Positions 9,285-17,146 of a stretch of 64,000 nt of DNA are shown here, piece after piece. This stretch comes from Actinomycetaceae bacterium TAE3-ERU4 (GTDB lineage: Bacteria > Actinomycetota > Actinomycetes > Actinomycetales > Actinomycetaceae). The notes under the pieces were generated by a model. That model was not told the origin of the DNA and did not search any database. It saw only the letters and a list, made by a program, of their open reading frames with translations. The DNA is taken from NCBI GenBank assembly GCA_019218365.1, contig JAHUUJ010000003.1, positions 124,001 through 188,000 on the forward strand. Reading direction: 5' to 3'. The first letter of the stretch is position 1. Each line of letters starts with the position of its first letter. A program made the translations under genes and the position numbers.

Positions 9285-9947
9285 ATGGTTTTAATAGCTC
9301 CTTCTATTCTTAATTCTGATGCTTCTAATTTAGCCGGAGAACTTGAGCGCATTTCGAATGCTGATTTAGCTCATGTTGATGTGATGGATAATCATTTTGT
9401 TCCTAATTTGACTTGGGGCCTGCCCGTGGTTGAGGCCCTGGTAAAGCGCAAGATTTTACCCTTAGATGCCCATCTGATGATTGAGAATCCTGAGCGTTGG
9501 GCTCCAGCTTACGCAGAGGTAGGTTGTCAATCTGTCACTTTCCATATTGAAGCTGCTAATGATCCTCTTCGGGTAATTAAAGAAATTAAGTCTCATGGCG
9601 CCAGGGCTGCTGTTGCATTAAAACCAGGTACTGGGATTGAAGCCATTGAAGATTTGCTTCCCTCATTGGACATGGTTCTAGTGATGACGGTAGAACCCGG
9701 GTTCGGAGGACAGGCTTTTATGTCTGAGATGATACCTAAGGTACGTACGCTACGTTCACTTCTTAACAAAGAAAACTTAGAAGTAGCAATTCAGGTAGAT
9801 GGTGGAATAAGCGCAAAGAATATTGAACTAGTTGCCGAGGCCGGAGCTAATATTTTTGTTGCTGGCTCCGCTGTTTTTCGCTCTGATTCACCAAGCGCTC
9901 AAGTTAGTTCCCTACGAGATTTAGCTCAGGGTGCAACTTGCTGCTGA
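9285..9947 (+). CDS. rpe: Ribulose-phosphate 3-epimerase
   Basis: Interconverts ribulose 5-phosphate and xylulose 5-phosphate in the pentose phosphate pathway. The 220-residue TIM barrel shows APSILNSD, HVDVMDNHFVPNLTWG (metal-site His and Asp), MTVEPGFGGQ and QVDGGIS, all family signatures. The ATG lies one base after the rsmB stop, so translation is coupled. A short ACCCT/AGGGT hairpin overlaps its stop codon, just ahead of the FMN riboswitch. Confidence 0.96.
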   Translation: MVLIAPSILNSDASNLAGELERISNADLAHVDVMDNHFVPNLTWGLPVVEALVKRKILPLDAHLMIENPERWAPAYAEVGCQSVTFHIEAANDPLRVIKEIKSHGARAAVALKPGTGIEAIEDLLPSLDMVLVMTVEPGFGGQAFMSEMIPKVRTLRSLLNKENLEVAIQVDGGISAKNIELVAEAGANIFVAGSAVFRSDSPSAQVSSLRDLAQGATCC

Positions 9948-9979
9948 CCCTACTTAGAGGGTAAGGTTATCTCGTGCAG

Positions 9980-10097
9980 TCGTGCACCGGGGTCAGTGAA
10001 AGTCTGAACCGGCGGTTATAGTCCGCGACCCGCCATAGGCGGTTGAGCTGGTGTAATTCCAGCACCGACGGTTAAAGTCCGGATGGGAGGAGCACGA
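9980..10097 (+). ncRNA. FMN riboswitch (RFN element)
   Basis: The segment has the conserved RFN blocks in order: ACCGGCGGT at about 10008, AGTCCGCGACCC, GGTGTAATTCCAGCACC, GACGGTTAAAGTCCGGATG and GGAGGAGC. The closing P1 stem pairs TCGTGC (9980-9985) with GCACGA (10092-10097). A second TCGTGC at 9972-9977 could pair instead. FMN riboswitches control riboflavin synthesis or uptake; here the element stands before an ABC transporter gene pair, implying uptake of riboflavin or a precursor. Confidence 0.93.
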
Positions 10098-10098
10098 T

Positions 10099-10123
10099 AG
10101 GGTTCGTTTTTGCGTACCCTTTT
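10099..10123 (+). terminator. Hairpin after the FMN aptamer (probable expression platform)
   Basis: AGGGTTCG (10099-10106) pairs with CGTACCCT (10113-10120) with one mismatch, and three more T residues follow. This looks like a short intrinsic terminator directly behind the aptamer. The T-run is short, so control could be translational instead. It makes the in-frame TTG at 10110, which sits in the loop, an unlikely start codon. Confidence 0.4.
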
Positions 10124-10151
10124 CCCGGTGCCAAAGGTGGCTTTGGGAGTC

Positions 10152-10925
10152 ATGGATTTATTTGGTATGAGACGCATTTTAGTGTCACTTTCGGGTATTA
10201 CCTCGCTGATATTGCTTTGGCAGTTACTTGCTTTAATGATGCATAACGAGTCTCTTTTACCGTCTCCTTTTTCCGTTTTTTCAAGGCTTACTACTGATTT
10301 TGGAAATCAGATTTTTTGGCAAGAAACTTGGATTACTTTCAGTGAGGCTTTGCTGGGATGTTTATTCGGTAGTTTTTTAGCTTTACCTTTGGCGTATTTA
10401 ATTTATAAAAACCGGGTTTTTGCCGCAGCGTTCGAACCAATTTTGGCTATTTCTCAATCTATTCCAGCAGTTGCTTTAGCACCGTTATTAGCTGTTTGGG
10501 TTGGATACGGGCTGATAGCTATTTCTGCGCTGTGTGCTTTGATTGTTTTCTTTCCAATTTTGGTAACTACAGTTTTAGGACTGAGATCATTGCCAAGGGA
10601 AATCTTGGAAGCAGCGCGTTTAGATGGTGCCGGCGGAATCAATCTACTTGCGTTAGTTGAGTTTCCAATGGCTTTTCCCGCTGTTCTTTCAGGATTACGG
10701 GCTGGTTTTACTCTTTCTGTAACCGGAGCTGTAGTAGGCGAGTTTGTAATGGGTGGCCAGGGTCTGGGGGCGCGTTTGTCTCTAGAATCAGCCAATTCTG
10801 ATATGGCTGGCTTATTTTCAACAATTCTGGTGCTATGTTCATTGGCTGCATTCGCATTTAGCGGTATCTCTTTTATTGAACGTCATTCGTCTGATGCAAA
10901 TGAGCTACGAATGTGGGAAGGATAG
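10152..10925 (+). CDS. ABC transporter permease, probable riboflavin uptake (RibX-like)
   Basis: Inner-membrane permease of the BPD_transp_1 family, with about six hydrophobic segments and the EAA loop EILEAARLDGAGG that contacts the ATPase. I place the start at the ATG 10152 (257 residues), with AAAGGTGG upstream; in-frame starts at 10110, 10128, 10137 and 10167 are possible. It is similar in kind to the SsuC/TauC/ThiX group. Because an FMN riboswitch precedes it, riboflavin or precursor transport (RibXY type) is the best inference. No ATPase gene is next to it. Confidence 0.8.
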   Translation: MDLFGMRRILVSLSGITSLILLWQLLALMMHNESLLPSPFSVFSRLTTDFGNQIFWQETWITFSEALLGCLFGSFLALPLAYLIYKNRVFAAAFEPILAISQSIPAVALAPLLAVWVGYGLIAISALCALIVFFPILVTTVLGLRSLPREILEAARLDGAGGINLLALVEFPMAFPAVLSGLRAGFTLSVTGAVVGEFVMGGQGLGARLSLESANSDMAGLFSTILVLCSLAAFAFSGISFIERHSSDANELRMWEG

Positions 10926-10930
10926 TACAT

Positions 10931-11920
10931 ATGTATAAAAAACGACTTGCGATCTTCGGGGCGGTTTGTGCTCTATTTTTATCTGCTTGCTCGACTTCTA
11001 CTTCATCTTCTTCGCCGCAAGGTAAGGAATCGGGCAAACCAGTTATAGTGGGAATGAGTTACATTCCTAATGTTCAGTTTTCGCCTTTTTATTTAGCTGA
11101 AAAAGAGGGAAAATTCGGCAAGCAAAAAGTAACTCTTCGTCATCATGGGCAAAACGAAGGACTTTTTACAGCCTTACGTTCCGGCACTGAGGACGTCGTT
11201 GTAGCGGGTGCAGACGAGGCCGCTGTAGCTAGTAGGGGAGACCTACTTGTGATTAGTCCTTACTATCAGAGATACCCGGTTGTTCTCTTGGTTCCTGAGG
11301 CTTCTTCTATTTCTAGCTGGTCTAGTTTACGAGGGAAAAAGGTGGGAGTACCAGGCCGATTTGGAGAGTCTTGGATTGGGCTTTTGGCCGGTCTTAAAAG
11401 TGCGGGCATGTCGGTTGAGGATATCAGCGTAGTGGAAGTAGGCTACACCCAGAAAGCAGCTTTAAGCTCGAATAAAGTAGATGCGGTAATTGGTTTTTCT
11501 AATAATGATTCTGTCCAGTTCGCTTTATCAGGAATGCAGATTAAACAAATTCCTCTGCCTGCAAACACTCATTTGGTTGGTGCTAGCTTAATAACTACTA
11601 AAGATTATGCAAAAGCTAATCCAGAAGCATTATCTGCTGTAGTATCGGGAGTTTTTAGCGCCTCAGCTTCCATTAAGTCGAATCCTTCGTTGGCCTTGGA
11701 ATCAGCAAAGATATACGTTCCACAGTTGGCACAAAAGGAGTTTTCTGACCCGGCTTTAGCCACCGTTAAAGCAACGATTCCACTATTTGCTTCAGTTTCT
11801 GATTGCGATTCGTTTACTCCCGATAAGGGGATTTCTTTGGTTGATTCTCTGAAGGGAATTGGGCAAAAAATACAGATTAATGGAAGAGACCTTTTTACTA
11901 AAAGATTCTGTGTTAAATAG
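10931..11920 (+). CDS. Substrate-binding lipoprotein, NMT1/ThiY-like, probable riboflavin binder (RibY-like)
   Basis: Extracytoplasmic binding protein of the NMT1/SsuA group. The ATG at 10931 is chosen because GGAAGGA (10916-10922) precedes it by eight bases; this leaves a short lipoprotein signal with lipobox LSAC. The mature part begins with a Ser-rich linker and then PVIVGMSYIPNVQFSPFYLAEKEG, typical of this fold (the linker and start are split here only in description). It overlaps nothing but uses the permease end as ribosome site. Ligand is inferred from the upstream FMN riboswitch only. Confidence 0.8.
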   Translation: MYKKRLAIFGAVCALFLSACSTSTSSSSPQGKESGKPVIVGMSYIPNVQFSPFYLAEKEGKFGKQKVTLRHHGQNEGLFTALRSGTEDVVVAGADEAAVASRGDLLVISPYYQRYPVVLLVPEASSISSWSSLRGKKVGVPGRFGESWIGLLAGLKSAGMSVEDISVVEVGYTQKAALSSNKVDAVIGFSNNDSVQFALSGMQIKQIPLPANTHLVGASLITTKDYAKANPEALSAVVSGVFSASASIKSNPSLALESAKIYVPQLAQKEFSDPALATVKATIPLFASVSDCDSFTPDKGISLVDSLKGIGQKIQINGRDLFTKRFCVK

Positions 11921-11957
11921 GGACTTTCGACTCTTAAGACCGCATTTTCTAAGGGTA

Positions 11958-11978
11958 ATGTCTTAGACTGATAGACAT
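11958..11978 (+). promoter_or_regulatory. Possible -10 element and dyad at the pafB start
   Basis: TAGACT (11964-11969) lies seven bases before the pafB ATG, fitting a leaderless transcript; there is no Shine-Dalgarno. The same spot is spanned by a dyad, ATGTCT (11958-11963) and AGACAT (11973-11978), whose right arm enters the start codon. The dyad could be an operator, but I have no direct evidence. Confidence 0.35.
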
Positions 11979-13026
11979 GAGCGCTAGTGTGGTTAACTCT
12001 TCCGAGAGATTACTGGATTTGGTGTTAGCTTTAGCTAACACCAAATTTGGTCTTACTAAACAGCAGCTGCGTAAACGCATTCCTGGATATGACAGTTATG
12101 ATTCAGATGCTTCTTTTGACCGTATTTTTAGTAGGGACAAGGAACGTTTAGAAAAGGCCGGACTACGTATATTGGTTTCCCAAGATGGTATCAACGGTCA
12201 GGATTTTACTTATCGTCTTGATTCACAGGCTTCCTTTAATGATGAAATACAGCTACGTTCTTCTCAAGCAGCTCTAGTGGCTAAACTTGCTGATATTCTG
12301 CATAAAAAAGCAGGGTGGGATGGACTGGAACCTGCAGTTTTAGCTTTACTAGGGGCTTCGGAAGTAGATTTTTCAGACAGTTCAAATAAGTTTTTAGATA
12401 CCGTTAATTTTGATTCCAAAGGTGCCCAGTTTGTACCGATTTTGGATATGGCTCGTAATATGGGGAAAGAAGTTGAATTTTCCTATTCTTCAGGTAACGG
12501 GGTACGCCTCCGCCGTGTCCAAGTCTGGAATATAACCGCTGCTTTTGGCGCATTTTATCTAGTTGGTTTGGATACCTACTGTAATGAGAAACGTACTTAC
12601 CGTCTTTCACGCTTTTTATCTGTTCCCCAAGTATGTTCTGATTCCTCGTATTGTCTGACTACACAGCAGCGTAAAGCTCGGGCCTTTGAGAACGATTGTT
12701 TTTCTCCATTAATTTTTTGTAATGAGCTTGTAGCATTGGCTCTCAATCCTTATGTCCTGGAAGATTTAGGAGAACCTAAGCCAGGCTTCGAGACTCTACG
12801 TTCTTTTGGACTAGATTCCCTAGACTTAGAGGCTTTTTTAGTTCCACGTTATAAAAAATGGCGTTTTTTGCAGTTGGAATCCGCACCACTGGAATTTTGG
12901 GAAACAAAACTTTCAGTTTTCTTGGGGGAGATGTTTGTGCTTTCTCCAATATCTTTGAAAGAGTCTTTTCAAGATTCCTTAACTGGGCTGATAGAAGTTC
13001 TGGGGGAAAATAAAAATGGCCGATAG
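11977..13026 (+). CDS. pafB: WYL-domain transcriptional regulator, PafB-like
   Basis: First of a tandem pair of WYL regulators. It has 349 residues, with an N-terminal winged-helix-like region (about 10-80) and a WYL domain around residues 150-230 (VQVWNITAAFGAFYLVGLDTY region), followed by a C-terminal extension. In mycobacteria PafB and PafC act together to activate DNA-repair genes after DNA damage. The two adjacent WYL genes followed by helY match the mycobacterial pafB-pafC-(tatAC)-helY order. No pafA or proteasome gene is present upstream. Confidence 0.82.
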   Translation: MSASVVNSSERLLDLVLALANTKFGLTKQQLRKRIPGYDSYDSDASFDRIFSRDKERLEKAGLRILVSQDGINGQDFTYRLDSQASFNDEIQLRSSQAALVAKLADILHKKAGWDGLEPAVLALLGASEVDFSDSSNKFLDTVNFDSKGAQFVPILDMARNMGKEVEFSYSSGNGVRLRRVQVWNITAAFGAFYLVGLDTYCNEKRTYRLSRFLSVPQVCSDSSYCLTTQQRKARAFENDCFSPLIFCNELVALALNPYVLEDLGEPKPGFETLRSFGLDSLDLEAFLVPRYKKWRFLQLESAPLEFWETKLSVFLGEMFVLSPISLKESFQDSLTGLIEVLGENKNGR

Positions 13027-14005
13027 CGTAGTTGAATTAGCCCGTCGTCTCGCTTTGTTGGCTTTTTTAGAAAAAACTGGACCGGTATCTATCACGCAGT
13101 GCGCTGAACATTTTCAGGTTTCTAATCGTCAGATTAGAAAATGGGTAGCAGAACTTTCACTTTCAGGATTTGCCACTAGCGACACCATAAATTATTTTCC
13201 AGCAGAAATGATTGACTTTGATTTTGAAGCCTATGACAGGGGGATTCTAAGCATTAGTCAGACTCAATCGATTACTTGTGTCCGTCCTCGTGAAGATCAG
13301 ATTAATTTAATTCTACTTGCTCTTCGAGTGGCTGTTTCTGCAGGTTTGGTTCCTCTCCAGGAAATAATTGAGCTTTACACGACACTTTGCGTCTTCACTT
13401 CTGAAGATACCCCTTTAGAAAGTATCGTTGATTTTCCCGCACAGGAGACACTGATAGGGCAACTTGACTCGGTTCGTTCTGCATTGGAGGGAATAATCTC
13501 TTCACCTGAATATGCTGCCGAAATTGAGTACTTAGACTCTAACTTAGATTTATCTAAGAGAATCATTTATCCATCTTCTTTTAGGGTTGACGATGGTTTG
13601 GTTTATCTTGAGGCATATTGTTTTTTCCGTCAAGCTAATCGTTCTTTTAGGTTAGATCGAATACTAACCTGCCAAAAGGTAGGTTTGCCAATGGATGAAC
13701 TGCCTAGTTTTTCTGAGGACACCAGCCAGGCTTCTTCTAATTCAGTAAATGTAAAAATTACTTTTTCTGCCGTTTCTTCCCGTCTAGCTGAAGATTTAGG
13801 CTGGCCTAAACCTTTACGTGTTGCAAATGAAAAACAGGAAATAGAATTAGAAGTGTTTTCTCTACGCTGGCTTTGTAGTGTTTTACTGCGTAATTCATCT
13901 TTATGTCTTTCAGTTTCTCCTCCGGAAATAAAAAATCAGCTTCTGGATATGCTTTCTAAAGCATTAGAAGATTCCACCTCTTTTGATAAGGAGAGAAAAA
14001 AATGA
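13016..14005 (+). CDS. pafC: WYL-domain transcriptional regulator, PafC-like
   Basis: Second member of the WYL pair, 329 residues, overlapping pafB by 11 bases, so the two are translationally coupled and probably form a heterodimer as PafBC does. The N-terminus has a helix-turn-helix (VSITQCAEHFQVSNRQIRKW) and the middle a WYL-like region (DDGLVYLEAYCFFRQANRSF). Sequence is divergent, so identity rests on domain type, pairing and the following helY. Confidence 0.78.
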   Translation: MADSVVELARRLALLAFLEKTGPVSITQCAEHFQVSNRQIRKWVAELSLSGFATSDTINYFPAEMIDFDFEAYDRGILSISQTQSITCVRPREDQINLILLALRVAVSAGLVPLQEIIELYTTLCVFTSEDTPLESIVDFPAQETLIGQLDSVRSALEGIISSPEYAAEIEYLDSNLDLSKRIIYPSSFRVDDGLVYLEAYCFFRQANRSFRLDRILTCQKVGLPMDELPSFSEDTSQASSNSVNVKITFSAVSSRLAEDLGWPKPLRVANEKQEIELEVFSLRWLCSVLLRNSSLCLSVSPPEIKNQLLDMLSKALEDSTSFDKERKK

Positions 14006-14376
14006 GCTGGTTTGTGATTTGGTTGCTTCTTATTATCTCGGCTTCATTCTTGGTAATAGCTACGAGTATTTGGGTATTGTTTCAGCTTTTTTCTTCTTTC
14101 AAACTGCTAAGAAAAACTTTTTCAGCTTTAGAGTGGAAAGATTCTCCTCACCGTACGTCTAATTTAAATGCTTTTCCGCCTGGACCTGCATTGGGGGAAT
14201 TAGAAAGAGCACAGGTACTACTCAAACGTTTAGACGTCAAAAGAAACCGTCTAGATAAGAAGCTTAAGAAAACTAACATAGCCCTACAACGGTGGGAAAA
14301 ATTAGGACTTTTAGGGCAGGACGAGAATTCCTATTCCCCGCGAGTCTGCAAACGAGGAAGCCAATACAGTGCCTAG
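14002..14376 (+). CDS. Small membrane protein with one N-terminal helix and a charged tail
   Basis: 124 residues: an N-terminal membrane helix (about 4-32), then a basic soluble part with a probable coiled coil (about 70-105, rich in Arg, Lys, Leu). It overlaps pafC by four bases (ATGA) and helY by eight, so it belongs to the same operon. It occupies the place of tatA/tatC in mycobacteria but has neither the Phe-Gly hinge nor the amphipathic helix of TatA. I do not recognise a family; function unknown. Confidence 0.75.
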   Translation: MSWFVIWLLLIISASFLVIATSIWVLFQLFSSFKLLRKTFSALEWKDSPHRTSNLNAFPPGPALGELERAQVLLKRLDVKRNRLDKKLKKTNIALQRWEKLGLLGQDENSYSPRVCKRGSQYSA

Positions 14377-17146
14377 ACGTAAAAGAAACCGAAAAAAAGA
14401 TTCTCGCGTCTATATTTCTCTAGACGATTCTTCTCCCGCATCTGCGTATAAGCGTTTTCGGCAACGGCAGGCAGATGAAAGTACCCAGTTGCATAGTTTT
14501 ATTTCAGCTCTGGATTTTACTCTCGACAATTTCCAAATTGAAGCATGTAAGGCTCTTGAATCAGGAAAGTCAGTTCTTGTAGCAGCTCCAACTGGTGCCG
14601 GTAAAACGATTGTTGGCCAGTTTGCCGTAGATTTAGCCCTAGCCCAGGAACAAAAAGTAGTCTATACAACTCCGATTAAGGCTCTTTCTAATCAAAAGTT
14701 TAAGGAATTTGGACAGACGTATGGGACGGACAAAGTAGGCTTACTAACAGGCGATGTGGTACTTAATCGCGATGCCCCAATTATTGTTGCAACCACTGAA
14801 GTTCTTCGTAATATGCTCTATGCGGAAGCTGATTTTTCGAGTTTGGGCTATGTAGTACTTGATGAGGTACATTATCTAGCTGATAAATTTCGAGGACCTG
14901 TTTGGGAAGAGGTGATACTCCATCTACCTGAAAGTGTAAAGCTTGTCTGTCTTTCCGCTACCGTCTCGAATGCGGAAGAGTTTGGAGCTTGGCTTAACCA
15001 GGTACGGGGCAACTGTCATATTACTCTTTCAGAACGTCGTCCGGTTCCACTATGGCAGCATATGATGGTAGGGCGTCGCCTATTTGATCTTTATCCTGCT
15101 GGAATTAAACCGCAAGAAGTCAATGCTGCTTCTAAGGTAAATCCTGACTTAGCGGAGGTTTATAATCGTGCCTCTAGCCCTAATTCTTCCCGGTATCGCG
15201 GAGGTTATAAACGTGGTGGAAGACTGCGTCCTGCACCACGAGGAAGCATTGTTGAGGTCTTAGAGAAAGCTCATTTACTTCCAGCTATCTACTTTATTTT
15301 CTCCCGCGCAGCTTGTGATGATGCTATGCGAGATTTATTAGCCAGTGGAGTAAGCCTTGTTACTTTTAAGGAAAGTCAAAAGATAGCTCGTTTAGTTGAC
15401 GAGAAATTAGAAATAGTTCCTAAAGGAGATTATTCGGTTCTTGAACTCCCGCTAATTAGGGAGTGCTTAGTGCGTGGGTTTGCTGCCCATCATGCGGGTC
15501 TTTTACCGCTGGTTAAAGAACTTGTTGAAGACCTTTTCAAGATGGGGCTAGTTAAGGTTGTCTTCGCCACCGAAACCTTAGCTTTGGGAATAAATATGCC
15601 CGCACGTACAGTCATTTTGGAAAATTTGGTTAAATGGGATGGGAGCGAGCATGTAACTCTAACTCCTGGTCAGTTTACGCAACTTACGGGTAGAGCAGGA
15701 AGACGGGGAATTGATAGTGAAGGGCACGCGGTAGTGCTGGCTCGCGATTCTATTTCGCCACATCAAGTTGCGGCCTTGGCTTCGCGTCGTTCTTATCCAT
15801 TAAATTCAGTTTTTATCCCTACCTATAACATGGTGGCAAATCTTTTATCACGTTCTAATTTGGAACAGGCGCAATATGTAATTGAACGTTCGTTTGCACA
15901 GTTCCAAAGTAACAAGACCATTACCGGTTATGCTCGTGAGTTAGATACGTTAAAACGTAAACTAAGGGATGTGGAAAGTTCCGTTACTTGCGAATACGGC
16001 GATCCTTTCGAGTATGCCGAACTTCGTTCAGAACTTTCTCAAGTGCAAAAAGAATGCCGTACGCAGAGGCGAATTTCTAGGTCGGTTCTGGCTAAAGAGT
16101 CTTTTTCTCTTTTGCAAAGAGGAGATATTATTGCCTACGAGTATGGAAGACAAGTTAAGTTTGGAATCGTTATATTTCCAGCTTCTCCAATACATTCAGA
16201 ACCAGCTGTACAGATAGTTACGCAATCGGCGCGGTTACGAAGCATATCTGCCGTCACCATTCCTGGGGGCGTAACTAAAATTGGTCGTAAACGTTTACCC
16301 GAGTCCTTTAATGCACGAGCGGTAAAGGAACGGGCTAGTTTACAACGTTCTTTACAAGCTGCGGCCAAAAACTATGTAAAATCTCCTGCGAAAGTTTCCC
16401 ATCCTTTAAGCGGACCTGTCCAAAGAGAATTAGAATTAAAGGAACTGTTACGCCAGCATCCTGCCGGTCGTTGTCCTAAATTAGAAAATCATGTTTCTTT
16501 CCTCCGTAATCAAATTAAACTCAAAGGTAGGATTGAAAAGTTAGAAAAAACTATGGCTTCTCAATCTTCTTCACTTGCTTTACGGCTACAAAATATTTCC
16601 CGGTTATTAAGAGATTTAGGATATTTAGAAAATGATTTTACGCTCAATGAGTGGGGTCATATGCTGGCAAAAATCCACTCTGAGCGAGATTTGCTAATTT
16701 CCCAAATTATTCGTTTTCGTCTGCTCTCAGATTTGACTCCTCTTGAATTAGCAGCTTTTGCCTCAGCTTGTGTTTTTGAACCAAGAGGAGATTTAGCGGT
16801 TACAGAGCCACCGGCAGGGTTATCTCCAATTTTGCAAAAGACTTTGAAAAAAGCTTTTTCCCTTGCCTCTGATTTAGCTCATCAAGAAGTAGATTACGGT
16901 TTAGATCCAAATGCTGGATTGGAACCGGGAATTATGTTGGCGGTGCATGAATGGGCGGCAGGAGTTAATCTTTCTACCGTTTTAGAATATGCTGCTTTGC
17001 CTTCAGGAGATTTTGTCCGTTGGGTAAAAATGAGTATTGATTTACTCGAGCATCTGGCACAGGCCACAGAAGGAGAGCTGGGGGAGCGTGCTCGCGATGC
17101 AGCTCGTTTATTGAATAGGGGAGTTGTCGCATGGCAAACGGTTTAA
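14369..17146 (+). CDS. helY: Ski2-like DEAD/DEAH-box RNA helicase HelY
   Basis: Superfamily 2 RNA helicase of the Ski2/Mtr4 type, 925 residues. Helicase motifs are intact: Walker A APTGAGKT (73-80), DEVH in VVLDEVHYLADKF, SAT in CLSATVSNAEEF, and motifs V and VI in ATETLALGINMPART and TGRAGRRGID. A C-terminal DSHCT-type domain follows, with coiled-coil stretches between. The start is the GTG at 14369 with GAGGAAG (14354-14360) as ribosome site, eight bases inside the preceding gene. Likely role: RNA unwinding and turnover. Confidence 0.93.
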   Translation: MPRRKRNRKKDSRVYISLDDSSPASAYKRFRQRQADESTQLHSFISALDFTLDNFQIEACKALESGKSVLVAAPTGAGKTIVGQFAVDLALAQEQKVVYTTPIKALSNQKFKEFGQTYGTDKVGLLTGDVVLNRDAPIIVATTEVLRNMLYAEADFSSLGYVVLDEVHYLADKFRGPVWEEVILHLPESVKLVCLSATVSNAEEFGAWLNQVRGNCHITLSERRPVPLWQHMMVGRRLFDLYPAGIKPQEVNAASKVNPDLAEVYNRASSPNSSRYRGGYKRGGRLRPAPRGSIVEVLEKAHLLPAIYFIFSRAACDDAMRDLLASGVSLVTFKESQKIARLVDEKLEIVPKGDYSVLELPLIRECLVRGFAAHHAGLLPLVKELVEDLFKMGLVKVVFATETLALGINMPARTVILENLVKWDGSEHVTLTPGQFTQLTGRAGRRGIDSEGHAVVLARDSISPHQVAALASRRSYPLNSVFIPTYNMVANLLSRSNLEQAQYVIERSFAQFQSNKTITGYARELDTLKRKLRDVESSVTCEYGDPFEYAELRSELSQVQKECRTQRRISRSVLAKESFSLLQRGDIIAYEYGRQVKFGIVIFPASPIHSEPAVQIVTQSARLRSISAVTIPGGVTKIGRKRLPESFNARAVKERASLQRSLQAAAKNYVKSPAKVSHPLSGPVQRELELKELLRQHPAGRCPKLENHVSFLRNQIKLKGRIEKLEKTMASQSSSLALRLQNISRLLRDLGYLENDFTLNEWGHMLAKIHSERDLLISQIIRFRLLSDLTPLELAAFASACVFEPRGDLAVTEPPAGLSPILQKTLKKAFSLASDLAHQEVDYGLDPNAGLEPGIMLAVHEWAAGVNLSTVLEYAALPSGDFVRWVKMSIDLLEHLAQATEGELGERARDAARLLNRGVVAWQTV

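Noticed and set aside
10110-10151. TTG at 10110 as start of the permease.
   Set aside because: It lies in the loop of the hairpin after the riboswitch and has no ribosome site.
14002-14376. TatA, from its position between pafC and helY.
   Set aside because: One N-terminal helix is present but the Phe-Gly hinge and amphipathic helix are not.
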